Positions 28,177 to 37,511 of a stretch of DNA of 64,000 bases are shown here, one piece after another. A program made the translations under genes and the position numbers. The notes under the pieces were generated by a model, which was given only the letters and a program-made list of their open reading frames with translations, ran no database searches and was not told the origin of the DNA. Each line of letters opens with the position of its first letter. The first letter of the stretch is position 1. Source of the DNA: Pedobacter glucosidilyticus DSM 23534. GTDB lineage: Bacteria > Bacteroidota > Bacteroidia > Sphingobacteriales > Sphingobacteriaceae. Where the stretch lies: the NCBI RefSeq assembly GCF_000425145.1, contig NZ_AULF01000016.1:1-64000 (forward strand), given 5' to 3'.

Positions 28177-28365
28177 TTACATAGCAGCAGCAGTATCAAC
28201 AGCAACTGAATCAGCAGCAACTGTATCAACAGCAGCAGTGTCAACTACAACAGAATCAGTAACAACTGAATCAGTTGCTTCTTCAGCTGGTTTGTTAGAG
28301 TTACAAGCAACTACTGATAAAGAGATAGCTAAAGCAAAAAATCCGAATTTTAATAAATTTTTCAT
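28177..28365 (-). CDS. Small acidic lipoprotein with Val-Asp-Thr/Ser repeats
   Basis: This 62-residue protein has a full lipoprotein signal (MKNLLKFGFFALAISLSVVAC, lipobox Cys21) followed by a low-complexity acidic tail. Variants of D(S/T)V and DTAAV repeat about every five residues (TDSVV, VDTAAVDT, VAVDTAAAM). There are no catalytic features. Small abundant lipoproteins of this shape exist in Bacteroidota and may act as spacers in the cell envelope, but no function is established. It has its own promoter box and a strong terminator, so it is likely expressed well as a single gene. Confidence 0.75.
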   Translation of the reverse strand: MKNLLKFGFFALAISLSVVACNSNKPAEEATDSVVTDSVVVDTAAVDTVAADSVAVDTAAAM

Positions 28366-28410
28366 GTTAATTTCTTTTTTTAATTTTTGATAATTTAATC
28401 GTTAATACTG

Positions 28411-28418
28411 CAAAGGTA
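28411..28418 (-). promoter_or_regulatory. -7 box for the small lipoprotein (TACCTTTG)
   Basis: Perfect minus-strand TAnnTTTG, about 45 nt upstream of the ATG. No clear TTTG lies at -33. Confidence 0.55.
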
Positions 28419-28705
28419 AAAAGGTAACCCGATTTTTAAATATTTTTTTAATAAAAAAAGAAAAATCACGCTAAGTGCTAATAAATCAGGGTTTTTATTG
28501 CGAAAATAATTTTTAGAAATACTTTAACTAAATGATTAGGTCTTATTTTGTATTTATATTTTTAAGAATAGCTTGTAGTTTTTCAGCATTATCCTCATCT
28601 AAAACTTATAGTGCATTATTGTTTCAGATGTTCTTTATATTTTAATTGGCTAAAAGTTTTTTTTTACCAACTTTGGGTTACAATTTCGTTTAAATCGTAT
28701 TAACA
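28419..28705. other. Intergenic stretch before the sigma factor gene
   Basis: About 290 AT-rich bases without an open frame. CTTTGGG at about 28671-28677 lies near the sigma gene, but no matching TAnnTTTG box was found, so a promoter recognised by an alternative sigma factor is possible. Confidence 0.35.
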
Positions 28706-29284
28706 TTGAATAAAAAGATAAATCATTCGAAGCCAACAGATAGTGAAATTATTTTAGGTATTCTGAATAATTCATCTTCCATTTTAAAGCATTTGTATCT
28801 GGCATATTTTCCCATGATACTACAACTTGTTATCAATAACAATGGTGATGAGGACGATGCTAAAGATATTTATCAGGAGGCAATTATTGTGTTGCATGGT
28901 AAAATTAAAAGTGGAGATTTTGAATTAAGTAGTAAACTAAAAACTTTTATATACTCTGTTTGCAGAAGATTATGGTTAAAGAAGTTAAGTCAGAAAAGTA
29001 GATTTAGCGGCGATATTAAAGATTATGAGGATTATATTCCGGTAGAGCAGGAGATAGAACATCATCAAGAAAAGGATAGACAATTTGCGATGATGCATAC
29101 TGCGCTTAAAGATTTAGGAGAGCCGTGTAAAACTATTATTGAAGATTTTTATATACATAACCGTTCTATGCAAGAAATCTGCGAAAAATTTGGTTATACC
29201 AATGCAGATAATGCTAAAACGCAAAAGTATAAGTGTTTACAACGATTGAAAAAATTATTTTTTAATCAAAAAAATGAAAAATGA
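28706..29284 (+). CDS. ECF-type RNA polymerase sigma factor
   Basis: The 192-residue protein has sigma region 2 (DAKDIYQEAIIVLHGKI, then LKTFIYSVCRRLWLKKL) and region 4 (ALKDLGEPCKTIIEDFYIHNRSMQEICEKFG, ending in a helix-turn-helix with KTQKYKCLQRLKKL). Region 3 is absent, as in ECF factors. No ATG exists near the N-terminus, so TTG 28706 is taken as start; the next Met, 36 residues in, would cut into region 2. Its stop overlaps the start of the next gene (ATGA), meaning translational coupling with a membrane protein that probably controls it. Confidence 0.85.
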   Translation: MNKKINHSKPTDSEIILGILNNSSSILKHLYLAYFPMILQLVINNNGDEDDAKDIYQEAIIVLHGKIKSGDFELSSKLKTFIYSVCRRLWLKKLSQKSRFSGDIKDYEDYIPVEQEIEHHQEKDRQFAMMHTALKDLGEPCKTIIEDFYIHNRSMQEICEKFGYTNADNAKTQKYKCLQRLKKLFFNQKNEK

Positions 29285-30378
29285 ACAGTGAGTTAGCATT
29301 GATTAAAAGAATTGAAGCCTACCTGTATCAGGAAATGTCTGATGAGGAGATGATGCAATTTGAGCAGGAGAGAGCAGAGCAGCCAGATTTGGATAGCAAA
29401 GTAATCGCCCATTTGGATTTCTTAAAATCATTAAAAGGTTATGGCGAGGTTCAGGAACTAAAATCATCCATGGATAGTTTCCATAACGAGCTGGATATTG
29501 TTTCTTTAAAAGAAGAATTGCAGGAAAAGGAATCAGCATTTGTGTTATACTTCAGGAAATATCAAAGAAACTTTGCTGTGGCTGCATCGGTAGCTATTTT
29601 AGCTACTTTGATAACTCTTATATCTACCGGACAGTTTAGAAAATCTGGTAACTCCTCTACCTATAATGCATTAAAGAGAGATATGGAGTCTATCAAAAAA
29701 TCTCAAAATGCTCTGATTAGAAATATCAACTCTAAATCTCCTAATAAAGAAATAGCACCTAGCCAGTTTGGTGGTACAGGTTTCGCACTATCATCAAATG
29801 GTTATTTGGTTACCAACTATCATGTTGTACAGGGGGCAGATTCTGTTTATATCCAAAACAATAAAGGTGAGTCTTTTAAAGTGCAAACTATTTATATAGA
29901 CCCTTCTTATGATATTGCCATTTTACAAATTGTAGATCCGCTGTTTGAGTCATTATCACCTTTGCCTTATACCTTTAAAAAGTCATCTTCAGATTTAGGT
30001 GAAGATGTTTATACTATTGGATATCCTAGAGATGAGGTAGTTTATGGAAAAGGTTATTTAAGTGCGCAAACTGGTTTTGGTGGAGATTCTATTGCTTATC
30101 AAGTTTCTATACCGGTTAATCCGGGTAACTCTGGAGGTCCTTTAATGGATAATAGAGGAAACGTAATTGGTGTTATTAGTGGTAAACAAACTCAGGTTGA
30201 TGGTGCTGCATTCGCCATAAAATCAGATTATTTGTTGAAAGCGATAGAAAATATCCCTCAGGATTCTTTGAAGAAAAAGCTTAAAATAAACTCTAAAAAT
30301 AGCTTAGCATCATTTAATAGAACACAGCAAATTAAAAAGATGCAAGATTATATTTTTATGGTTAAGGTATATAATTAA
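29281..30378 (+). CDS. Membrane-anchored anti-sigma-like protein fused to a trypsin-like protease
   Basis: This 365-residue protein has three parts. Residues 1-95 are acidic and helical (IEAYLYQEMSDEEMMQFEQE, LDSKVIAHLDFLKSL), resembling the cytoplasmic domain of Bacteroidota anti-sigma proteins. Residues 98-116 form one membrane helix. A short coiled coil (about 127-150) leads to an S1C/HtrA-type protease domain (about 160-320) with a full triad: His181 in TNYHVVQ, Asp211 in YDIAIL and Ser284 in NPGNSGGPL. There is no PDZ domain. The protease would face the periplasm and the N-terminus would hold the co-encoded sigma factor. That topology and role are inferred from order, charge and coupling, not shown. 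Confidence 0.78.
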   Translation: MNSELALIKRIEAYLYQEMSDEEMMQFEQERAEQPDLDSKVIAHLDFLKSLKGYGEVQELKSSMDSFHNELDIVSLKEELQEKESAFVLYFRKYQRNFAVAASVAILATLITLISTGQFRKSGNSSTYNALKRDMESIKKSQNALIRNINSKSPNKEIAPSQFGGTGFALSSNGYLVTNYHVVQGADSVYIQNNKGESFKVQTIYIDPSYDIAILQIVDPLFESLSPLPYTFKKSSSDLGEDVYTIGYPRDEVVYGKGYLSAQTGFGGDSIAYQVSIPVNPGNSGGPLMDNRGNVIGVISGKQTQVDGAAFAIKSDYLLKAIENIPQDSLKKKLKINSKNSLASFNRTQQIKKMQDYIFMVKVYN

Positions 30379-30397
30379 GATTAACCTAATCACAAAT

Positions 30398-30431
30398 AAA
30401 AAAAGCTTCGAATTTTGTCGAAGCTTTTTTT
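30398..30431. terminator. Bidirectional terminator between protease gene and nuoD
   Basis: AAAAAAAGCTTCGA (30398-30411) pairs with TCGAAGCTTTTTTT (30418-30431), with A and T tracts on both sides. Confidence 0.9.
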
Positions 30432-30449
30432 ATTATCAAATTCCTCAAG

Positions 30450-31637
30450 CTACCTATCAACTTCTCCAAGCACAATATCTATAGAACCAATAATAGCAAC
30501 TAAATCTGCTATTAAAACACCTTTAGAAATTTCTGATATAACTGATAGGTTATTAAAACTTGGACCTCTTGATTTTACTCTGAAAGGTTTGTCAGATTTG
30601 CCATCGGCTATAAAATAGAAACCAATTTCTCCCTTAGGATTTTCTGCTCTGCAATAAAAATCTTGTTGCTTTGGTACTACTTTTTTAGGTACTAAAGCTC
30701 TAGGGTCAAAATCTGGTGTACGTTTATGTTCATGCTGTAATTTTATGGCACATTGCTCAATAATTTTTAAAGACTCTGCAATTTCATCTATCCTTACTTT
30801 ATAGCGATTCCAGCAATCACCTACAGTTCCAATTTCACCTTTAGCGTAAGGAATTTCAAAATCTAATTCTGGGTAAACCGAGTACTCATCCTCACGTCTT
30901 AAATCGTATTTTAAGCCAGATCCACGTAGCATAGGACCAGAACATCCATAATTTATGGCCACATCCAAAGGTAAAACACCTACGTTTGCGGTTCTGGAAA
31001 TAAAGATTTGATTTTCTGTAAGCAGCTCATTCAGCTCCTTCATCTTAGGTTTGAAGTATTTTACAAATTCTACACAACGTTCTTCAAAGCCTACAGGAAC
31101 ATCGTAAAACAAACCGCCAACCCAAATATAATTATATAGCATTCTGGCACCAGAAGTCCACTCTAACATATTCATGATATGCTCACGGTCTCTAAAACAC
31201 CATAAAAATGGAGTGAAAGCACCAATATCAATACCATAAGTACCTATAGCAATCAGGTGCGATGCAATGCGGTTAAGCTCGCAAACTAGCACCCTGATGT
31301 ATTCAACTCTTTTCGGGATCTTATCTTCAATACCCAGCATCTTTTCCACACCCATAACAAAAGCATGGTTATTGTTCATAGATGCCATATAATCCATCCT
31401 ATCTGTAAAAGGAATAATCTGGCTGTAATTAAGCGCCTCAGCATGTTTTTCAAAACATCTGTGTAGATAGCCTAAATGCGGGATTACTTCTTTTACGATT
31501 TCTCCATCAGTAATTAATTCTAGACGTAAAACACCATGCGTACTAGGATGCTGTGGTCCTAAATTAAGTACCATTTCTTCTGAAGAAACGCTATTAATTT
31601 TATGCTGATACCTTTCTAATGCTTCTGTATATTTCAA
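30450..31637 (-). CDS. nuoD: NADH-quinone oxidoreductase subunit D
   Basis: This 49-kDa-type subunit lies in the peripheral arm of complex I near the quinone site. Hallmarks are [38 protein letters not shown], and the C-terminal [13 protein letters not shown]. At 395 residues it is of normal length and not fused to NuoC. It starts one base after the nuoC stop. It is the last gene of this minus-strand run: a terminator and a convergent gene follow, so nuoE onward must lie elsewhere in the genome. Confidence 0.95.
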   Translation of the reverse strand: MKYTEALERYQHKINSVSSEEMVLNLGPQHPSTHGVLRLELITDGEIVKEVIPHLGYLHRCFEKHAEALNYSQIIPFTDRMDYMASMNNNHAFVMGVEKMLGIEDKIPKRVEYIRVLVCELNRIASHLIAIGTYGIDIGAFTPFLWCFRDREHIMNMLEWTSGARMLYNYIWVGGLFYDVPVGFEERCVEFVKYFKPKMKELNELLTENQIFISRTANVGVLPLDVAINYGCSGPMLRGSGLKYDLRREDEYSVYPELDFEIPYAKGEIGTVGDCWNRYKVRIDEIAESLKIIEQCAIKLQHEHKRTPDFDPRALVPKKVVPKQQDFYCRAENPKGEIGFYFIADGKSDKPFRVKSRGPSFNNLSVISEISKGVLIADLVAIIGSIDIVLGEVDR

Positions 31638-31638
31638 C

Positions 31639-32139
31639 TTACAAGTCTATTTTAATGTTATGATATTGCTCTGCTGTTTTATAATCTTTCCTTAAAGGAT
31701 AGCCTTCCCAATCATCTGGTAATAAAATTCTTCTTAAATCTGGATGACCTTCAAAATAAATCCCTAAAAGATCAAAAGCTTCTCTTTCATGCCAATCTGC
31801 TGTTTTCCAAACGCTTGTAACAGATTTAAATACAGGTAAATTTTGCTCGTCTCTATCATTTTGTTGATAGACTTTTAAAACCAGTTGATGCTTTTTAAGG
31901 ATAGATGATAGGTGATAAACTACGCCAAATTTCTGAGCTTCTACACCATAATCAACACCGCTTAGGTTAGACAAGAAATCAAACCAGGTGTTTTCGTTAT
32001 CTCTCAGCATTAAACAAACCTCAACAATATGGTCTTTTTTGATAACTAAAGCAGGTTGTAAGCCTTGTGTTTCCTCTGCTTCAATACTATCAGGACCAAA
32101 TTTTTGTATTAAGAGTTCTTTTATTTCAGTAAATGTCAT
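31639..32139 (-). CDS. nuoC: NADH-quinone oxidoreductase subunit C
   Basis: This 30-kDa-type subunit of complex I carries the signature [29 protein letters not shown] (split here: [12 protein letters not shown] and HPDLRRILL) and the ending YPLRKDY. The ATG at 32139 is chosen because it overlaps the pdxH stop as ATGA and gives a standard 166-residue protein; an upstream in-frame codon would extend into pdxH by eight residues. It is directly followed by nuoD. Confidence 0.93.
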   Translation of the reverse strand: MTFTEIKELLIQKFGPDSIEAEETQGLQPALVIKKDHIVEVCLMLRDNENTWFDFLSNLSGVDYGVEAQKFGVVYHLSSILKKHQLVLKVYQQNDRDEQNLPVFKSVTSVWKTADWHEREAFDLLGIYFEGHPDLRRILLPDDWEGYPLRKDYKTAEQYHNIKIDL

Positions 32140-32792
32140 GGAGCAAGCCTTTCTATAGTCCAAGATTCGTCTTTTTGTCTTTTATAGATAATCCTGTCGT
32201 GTAAACGGTTAGATCTTCCTTGCCAAAATTCTATCAAATTAGGGATTAGTCGGTAACCTCCCCAAAAGTCTGGCTTTGGAATAATTTCGTCGTTTTTATA
32301 CTGTTCTTCTAGTTTTTTTAAGTTCAATTCTAAAAACGCTCTATTAGGGATTACGCTACTTTGTGGAGATGCCCAAGCGCCGAGCTGGCTTCCTTTTGGT
32401 CTAGAGTGATAGTAAGATGTTGATTCGTGGATGCTTATCTTTTCTATCACACCTTCAATGCGGATTTGTCTTTCTAAATCTCCCCAAAAAAATACCAGTG
32501 CTGCGAAAGGGTTTTCTGCTAATTGCTGCCCTTTATTGCTGCTATAATTGGTAAAAAAAGTGAAGCCATCCTCATCATAATCTTTCAAAAGAACAATTCT
32601 TGCTGATGGTATACCTTCTTTAGATGCAGTAGCCAAGGTCATGGCATTAGGCTCTAAAATTTCTGCTTTTAGTGCATCTTTAAACCATTTTTCAAACTGT
32701 TTTAAAGGTGTTTTTTCGATATCTTCCTCCAGAAGAAAGGAAGAGCGATAATCTTGTCTTAAATCTTTTAAATTTAATTTTTGCTCACTCAT
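32136..32792 (-). CDS. pdxH: Pyridoxine/pyridoxamine 5'-phosphate oxidase
   Basis: This FMN enzyme makes pyridoxal phosphate. The 218-residue form from ATG 32792 begins MSEQKLNLKDLRQDY. It shows ARIVLLKDYDEDGFTFFTNY (FMN and substrate region), SYYHSRPKGSQLGAWAS, and the conserved C-terminal EFWQGRSNRLHDRI and WTIERLAP. A longer frame upstream lacks homology and runs through a promoter box (32799-32806), so it is rejected. The stop overlaps nuoC, placing a vitamin B6 gene at the head of a nuoCD transcript. Confidence 0.94.
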   Translation of the reverse strand: MSEQKLNLKDLRQDYRSSFLLEEDIEKTPLKQFEKWFKDALKAEILEPNAMTLATASKEGIPSARIVLLKDYDEDGFTFFTNYSSNKGQQLAENPFAALVFFWGDLERQIRIEGVIEKISIHESTSYYHSRPKGSQLGAWASPQSSVIPNRAFLELNLKKLEEQYKNDEIIPKPDFWGGYRLIPNLIEFWQGRSNRLHDRIIYKRQKDESWTIERLAP

Positions 32793-32798
32793 TTTATA

Positions 32799-32806
32799 CA
32801 AACTTA
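32799..32806 (-). promoter_or_regulatory. pdxH -7 box (TAAGTTTG)
   Basis: Perfect minus-strand TAnnTTTG, six bases before the pdxH ATG, so a leaderless mRNA for pdxH-nuoC-nuoD is predicted. Confidence 0.65.
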
Positions 32807-32908
32807 CGAATTGCAAATTGGGATAAAAATAATTTAAAATAAATGACATGAATCAGTATTTATTACGATTTTTAAAATCTAAATCGATACATCTTCGTTT
32901 ATATACAT

Positions 32909-33472
32909 ATGCTGAGTAAAGTTTTACCTAAAGTTGGAGATTTATTAATATCAGAGCCTTTTATGCTTGATGAAAATTTCAAGCGTTCGGTTGTTTTATT
33001 AACCGAGCGAGGTGATGAAGGTGATGTTGGCTACGTACTAAATCATAAAAGTAATTTACTGCTGAAGGATATTGTTGCAGATTGCTGGGATGCTAATTTT
33101 TTGGTTCATATTGGTGGGCCTGTAGCTACTGATACCTTAAATTTTATACATTGTTCTCCGGATAAAATCCCAGGAGGGATACCTATAGGAAAGGATTTAT
33201 TTTGGGGTGGTGATTTTGAAACGCTAAAGCTCCAGATTAATAGTTATAATATTACAGAGGCTGAGATTAAGTTCTTTATGGGTTATTCTGGTTGGGATAA
33301 AGGGCAATTGGTGACTGAGATAAATGAAAATAGCTGGATAGTATCTGATCAATACCACCCAGCTATGGTTTTTGAATATTCTGATAAAAATATCTGGAAA
33401 GAAGCTATTTTAAATCTAGGCGTTAAATATGCCCATGTAGCTAATTTTCCTGAAAATCCGGAATGGAATTAA
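32909..33472 (+). CDS. YqgE/AlgH family protein
   Basis: The 187-residue protein matches the YqgE/AlgH family: [22 protein letters not shown] at the start, GYVLNHK, HIGGPV, and [12 protein letters not shown]. The family is widespread and its biochemical role is not established; AlgH was once proposed as a regulator. It is the only plus-strand gene between the two minus-strand nuo segments, divergent from pdxH and overlapping the 3' end of purE by 4 nt in convergent orientation. Confidence 0.9.
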   Translation: MLSKVLPKVGDLLISEPFMLDENFKRSVVLLTERGDEGDVGYVLNHKSNLLLKDIVADCWDANFLVHIGGPVATDTLNFIHCSPDKIPGGIPIGKDLFWGGDFETLKLQINSYNITEAEIKFFMGYSGWDKGQLVTEINENSWIVSDQYHPAMVFEYSDKNIWKEAILNLGVKYAHVANFPENPEWN

Positions 33473-33981
33473 AAGGCAGAAGGGTATCCTTCTGATTTTA
33501 AGCTCTCTGCCGATTCTTCAATTTTTGCTTTTAAATCGTTTTTAAATTTAGATACCTGTTGTGCTAAATGATCATCAGCGGTAGCTAAAATTTGTGCAGC
33601 TAATATCCCAGCATTTTTAGCAGCATTAAGCGCTACTGTAGCTACAGGAATACCATTTGGCATTTGTAAGATAGATAAAACAGAATCCCAGCCATCAATA
33701 GAATTGCTTGATTTTACCGGTACACCAATAACCGGAAGTGTAGTGATAGAAGCCACCATGCCTGGTAAATGAGCTGCACCACCAGCACCAGCAATGATAA
33801 CTTTTAAGCCTCTCTCTGCTGCTTTACTAGCATATTCAAACATTCTTTCTGGGGTACGGTGTGCCGATACCACGGTTAACTCGTAAGCTACACCTAATTC
33901 TTTTAAAACATTTGCGGCCTCTTCCATGATAGGAAGATCAGACCGGCTACCCATGATGATACCAACTTTTGGCTTATACAT
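33469..33981 (-). CDS. purE: N5-carboxyaminoimidazole ribonucleotide mutase
   Basis: It moves the carboxyl group of N5-CAIR to give CAIR in purine synthesis. The 170 residues show the class I PurE signature [46 protein letters not shown] and [12 protein letters not shown]. The start codon overlaps the purK stop by one base (TAATG), so the two are translationally coupled. The pair is embedded in a nuo transcript downstream of nuoB. Confidence 0.96.
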   Translation of the reverse strand: MYKPKVGIIMGSRSDLPIMEEAANVLKELGVAYELTVVSAHRTPERMFEYASKAAERGLKVIIAGAGGAAHLPGMVASITTLPVIGVPVKSSNSIDGWDSVLSILQMPNGIPVATVALNAAKNAGILAAQILATADDHLAQQVSKFKNDLKAKIEESAESLKSEGYPSAF

Positions 33982-35120
33982 TATGATTTAACTTTTAATT
34001 TTTCTTTAACAAATTGTGCTTTTTCTATAGCAGCGTTTCTATCTTGATCTACAATGGTAACATGACCCATTTTACGGAAAGGTTTAGTGAAAACTTTACC
34101 ATATAAATGCACATAAACACCTTCTTTTTGTAGTACCTCTTTTAAACCTTCATATTCTGCCGGGCCTTCATAGCCAGCTTCACCTAAAAGATTAATCATC
34201 ACAGCATTTGCGATACTTGCAGTACTACCCAAAGGTAAATTTAAAATGGCTCTTAAATGCTGCTGAAATTGCGAGGTAACGTTTCCTTCTATGGTATGAT
34301 GACCGCTATTATGCGGACGAGGAGCTAACTCGTTAACTAAAATTTCGCCATTTTTAGTAACAAACATTTCTACTGCTAACAAACCTACAATGTTTAGGCA
34401 ATCTGCAATATCTCTAGCGATTTTATCTGCTTTTTGTTGTATTTCAAAATTGTAGGTTGATGGACTGATCAGAAACTCAACTAAATTAGCTTCTTTATTA
34501 AAATCCATTTCTACCAAAGGAAAAGTTTCTGTTTGGCCATTTTCATTTCTGGCAATAATAACGGCTATTTCCTTTTCAAAATCAATCCATTTCTCAACTA
34601 TGGAAGGCTGCTCAAAAGCTTTGTTTAAATCAGATTCATCAACAATTTTAACTACGCCTTTACCATCATAACCATCTTTTCTTAGTTTTTGGATATAAGG
34701 AAAAGGTATTTTATCAGTTAGTAACTGCTCTTTGTTAGCAATAAGCTGAAACTCTGATGTTGGGATATCATTTTCTTTAAAGAATTGTTTTTGAAGGCCT
34801 TTATCTTGTATCAACCTGATGATTCTAGGTTGAGGGAAAACTGTTACACCTTCTTTTTCTAAATCTTCTAAAGCCTCGATATTTACTTTTTCTATCTCTA
34901 TGGTGAGTAAATCAAGGTTTTTTCCGAAGTTATATACGGTTTCATAGTCGCTAATAGATCCAACTTCAAAATAGTCGCAGATGTTTTTACAAGGTGCATT
35001 TGCATCAGGATCAAGAATGCTGATAGAAAGATTAAAATTAATAGCTTCCTGAATGAGCATTCGGCCTAATTGACCACCACCTAAAATACCCAAACGGGTT
35101 TGTGTAATATTTGATTTCAT
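33981..35120 (-). CDS. purK: N5-carboxyaminoimidazole ribonucleotide synthase
   Basis: This ATP-grasp enzyme uses ATP and bicarbonate to make N5-CAIR from AIR. The 379 residues contain [31 protein letters not shown], the ATP-grasp core [18 protein letters not shown], and [15 protein letters not shown]. It is followed by purE with a one-base overlap and begins 33 nt after nuoB, with no terminator between, so it is likely read from the nuoA promoter. Confidence 0.95.
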   Translation of the reverse strand: MKSNITQTRLGILGGGQLGRMLIQEAINFNLSISILDPDANAPCKNICDYFEVGSISDYETVYNFGKNLDLLTIEIEKVNIEALEDLEKEGVTVFPQPRIIRLIQDKGLQKQFFKENDIPTSEFQLIANKEQLLTDKIPFPYIQKLRKDGYDGKGVVKIVDESDLNKAFEQPSIVEKWIDFEKEIAVIIARNENGQTETFPLVEMDFNKEANLVEFLISPSTYNFEIQQKADKIARDIADCLNIVGLLAVEMFVTKNGEILVNELAPRPHNSGHHTIEGNVTSQFQQHLRAILNLPLGSTASIANAVMINLLGEAGYEGPAEYEGLKEVLQKEGVYVHLYGKVFTKPFRKMGHVTIVDQDRNAAIEKAQFVKEKLKVKS

Positions 35121-35153
35121 TTATATATTCAAAAGCTCTGTGTTAAACAAAAC

Positions 35154-35636
35154 TTAAATTGTACTTAAAGATTGAGTGCTGATTTTCTTTTGTAATTCTA
35201 AAATACCACCTATTAAAGCTTCTGGCCTTGGTGGGCAGCCTTGCACATAAATATCCACCGGAATAATTCTATCAACACCTTTTACTACATGGTAGCCATG
35301 TTCCCAGTAAGGGCCTCCACAATTAGAGCAAGAACCCATAGAAATTACATATTTAGGTTCTGGCATTTGCTCGTAAAGTCGTTTTATTCTTTCGGCCATT
35401 TTAAATGTTACCGTACCAGCAATAATAATCACGTCTGCCTGGCGTGGACTAGGTCTAGGGAAAACTCCAAACCTATCTAAATCATAATTAGAAGCCATAG
35501 AGCCCATCATTTCTATGGCGCAACAGGCAATACCAAAACTTAATGGCCATAAAGATGATAATCTTGCCCAGTTTAGCAAATCATCTAATTTGGTAACTAC
35601 AACACCACCATTTTCTAATTGCTGTTCTAAGCTCAT
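35154..35636 (-). CDS. nuoB: NADH-quinone oxidoreductase subunit B
   Basis: This complex I subunit carries the N2 4Fe-4S cluster. Motifs are [11 protein letters not shown] (tandem Cys), [13 protein letters not shown] and [15 protein letters not shown], giving the four ligands. At 160 residues it is normal. Its ATG overlaps the nuoA stop (ATGA). It is separated from nuoC by purK, purE and a gene on the other strand. Confidence 0.96.
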   Translation of the reverse strand: MSLEQQLENGGVVVTKLDDLLNWARLSSLWPLSFGIACCAIEMMGSMASNYDLDRFGVFPRPSPRQADVIIIAGTVTFKMAERIKRLYEQMPEPKYVISMGSCSNCGGPYWEHGYHVVKGVDRIIPVDIYVQGCPPRPEALIGGILELQKKISTQSLSTI

Positions 35637-36217
35637 GATTTTTTAAATCTTGGGACAAATTTTGGTTTTATATTTTCTGTTTCGATGTTGTTTTCCTGTA
35701 CAATCGGGCTGTTTTCTAGCTGTTTATTTTTTAAGCCGGGCTGATATTTTTCCTCATTAATAGCTTGATAGGCGCTCAATGGAATTTTGGTATCAACGGT
35801 TGGTAGTTTTAAAACAGGTTTTATCCAATCTAAATCTTTTTTTCTCCAAACATAAACCAAGCCTAATAATAAGATACTTATGAAAATCAACATTTCAGTG
35901 AAACTTAGCCATCCCCAACGTTGGTCTTGTGCAATTAGATTAGCATCGCTAAAAACGGTTGCCCAAGGGAAAATAAATACCATTTCTACATCAAACAACA
36001 AGAAAATGAGCGCTATAACGTAAAAGCGGCTGTTAAATTGAATCCATGAACTACCGATAACTTCCTCGCCACATTCGTAAGAGCTATTTTTTTCTGGATT
36101 TGGCTTATTTGGAGCAATAATTTTATTGGTGATAAAAGCCAGCATCACAAATACAATTCCCATAATAAGGAAAATGAGAACTTTACCGAATGCCGAAATT
36201 TGGGAGTATTCTTCCAT
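35633..36217 (-). CDS. nuoA: NADH-quinone oxidoreductase subunit A with C-terminal extension
   Basis: This membrane subunit of complex I has three helices. Core motifs are [20 protein letters not shown] and [20 protein letters not shown], followed by the third helix at about 107-125. The family normally ends soon after (about 120-130 residues), but here a hydrophilic tail of about 60 residues continues (residues 135-194), rich in Lys, Glu, Asn and Pro, ending VPRFKKS. The tail lies on the side following the VWRKKDLDW basic patch. Its stop overlaps nuoB. Confidence 0.93.
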   Translation of the reverse strand: MEEYSQISAFGKVLIFLIMGIVFVMLAFITNKIIAPNKPNPEKNSSYECGEEVIGSSWIQFNSRFYVIALIFLLFDVEMVFIFPWATVFSDANLIAQDQRWGWLSFTEMLIFISILLLGLVYVWRKKDLDWIKPVLKLPTVDTKIPLSAYQAINEEKYQPGLKNKQLENSPIVQENNIETENIKPKFVPRFKKS

Positions 36218-36227
36218 GATTTGTTAC

Positions 36228-36259
36228 AAAAATAAGATTATTAAGCCAAATGCTGCAAA
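36228..36259 (-). promoter_or_regulatory. nuoA promoter, -33 and -7 elements
   Basis: On the minus strand TTTG (36256-36259), a 20-base spacer and TATTTTTG (36228-36235) match the Bacteroidota consensus. The ATG follows 10 bases later. Confidence 0.75.
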
Positions 36260-36275
36260 CTTAAGCCGGATATTC

Positions 36276-36307
36276 TTTGGTGATGCTTCATAAAAATCTC
36301 ATTTTTG
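36276..36307 (+). promoter_or_regulatory. Promoter of the FAD oxidoreductase gene
   Basis: TTTG (36276-36279), a 20-base spacer and CATTTTTG (36300-36307), one mismatch to TAnnTTTG, end four bases before the ATG at 36312. It interleaves with the divergent nuoA promoter. Confidence 0.55.
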
Positions 36308-36311
36308 CTGC

Positions 36312-37511
36312 ATGTTAGAAACTAAATACGATGCCATTATTATTGGAGGTGGGGCTTGTGGTCTCATGTGTGCAGCACAAGCAGGATATTTAGGTAAGAA
36401 AACATTAATATTAGAAAAAAATGCTCAAGTAGGTGCCAAAATATTGATTTCTGGTGGCGGTAGGTGTAATTATACCAATTATTATACATCGGCGCAGAAT
36501 TTTATTTCAGAGAATGAGCACTTCTGTAAATCGGCTTTATCACAATGGACGGTGGATGATACCATTAGTTTTTTTGAAACTTATGGCATCATAGGGCAAG
36601 AAAAAACCTTAGGACAACTTTTTCCTACCAGTAATAAAGCGAAAGATATTGTTGAGGTTTTTAAACAAATTTGTCATGATTTTGGACAAGATGTTTACTT
36701 AAATAGTAATGTTTTAGCCGTTGAAAAGCTAAACAAGCTTTTTAAAATTACTTTTGAAAGAAACGGAAAAACAGAAACTTTGTACAGTCCCAAAGTGGTG
36801 ATGGCTAGCGGTGGTTTGCCTATTGCTAAAATGGGTGCTACAGATTTTTCTTTGAAAATTGCTAAACAATTTGGACTACAGGTAGTGCAAACAGCGCCAG
36901 CTTTGGTTCCTTTAACCATTACAGGTAAAGATGCAGATTGGTTTGCCCATTTATCTGGCAATAGTATGCCTGCTGTTGTGAGTAATGATGAGATAAGCTT
37001 TGAGGAGAATATTTTGTTTACACATTGGGGTTTAAGTGGCCCAGCTATTTTGCAAATTTCTTCTTACTGGCGACCGGGCCAAAGTATTGTTATTGATTTA
37101 TTGCCACATCAAAATATACAAGAACTGATAGAGCAGGAGCGAAATGCTAATGGTAAAAAGTTGTTGGCTAATTATTTAACTTTATTTTATACTCGCAAAT
37201 TTGTTGATGCTTTAGGCGATATTTTACCTACTCATAAGAATCTAGCCTCTTTAACAAAAGATGATTTTGCTGTTATTAACGAGTTTATCCATCATTTTAA
37301 AGTAAAACCAGCAGGAGATAAAGGTTACGATAAAGCTGAGGTAATGCGTGGAGGCGTAGACACAAACGAATTATCATCTAAAACACTAGAAGCTAAAAAA
37401 GTACCCGGTTTATATTTTGGTGGAGAGTGTGTGGATGTTACCGGATGGTTAGGCGGATATAATTTCCAATGGGCTTGGGCTAGTGGTTTTGTTATTGCGA
37501 ATAGTGTTTAG
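36312..37511 (+). CDS. HI0933-family NAD(P)/FAD-dependent oxidoreductase
   Basis: The 399-residue flavoprotein starts with a Rossmann dinucleotide fold (DAIIIGGGACGLMCAAQAG), then ILISGGGRCNYTN, which is diagnostic of the HI0933/BaiN/YhiN family. GGLPIAKMGATDFS, ILFTHWGLSGPAILQIS and the C-terminal GLYFGGECVDVTGWLGGYNFQWAWASG complete it. The reaction is not known for most members; BaiN acts on bile-acid intermediates, and no such pathway is visible here. It is monocistronic. Its stop codon lies inside a short tandem repeat. Confidence 0.9.
   Translation: MLETKYDAIIIGGGACGLMCAAQAGYLGKKTLILEKNAQVGAKILISGGGRCNYTNYYTSAQNFISENEHFCKSALSQWTVDDTISFFETYGIIGQEKTLGQLFPTSNKAKDIVEVFKQICHDFGQDVYLNSNVLAVEKLNKLFKITFERNGKTETLYSPKVVMASGGLPIAKMGATDFSLKIAKQFGLQVVQTAPALVPLTITGKDADWFAHLSGNSMPAVVSNDEISFEENILFTHWGLSGPAILQISSYWRPGQSIVIDLLPHQNIQELIEQERNANGKKLLANYLTLFYTRKFVDALGDILPTHKNLASLTKDDFAVINEFIHHFKVKPAGDKGYDKAEVMRGGVDTNELSSKTLEAKKVPGLYFGGECVDVTGWLGGYNFQWAWASGFVIANSV

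Noticed and set aside
28003-28209. Open frame beginning in tRNA-His
   Set aside because: It reads across the tRNA, its terminator and the antisense of the lipoprotein gene.
32793-32849. N-terminal extension of PdxH
   Set aside because: It crosses a perfect promoter box and lacks family similarity.
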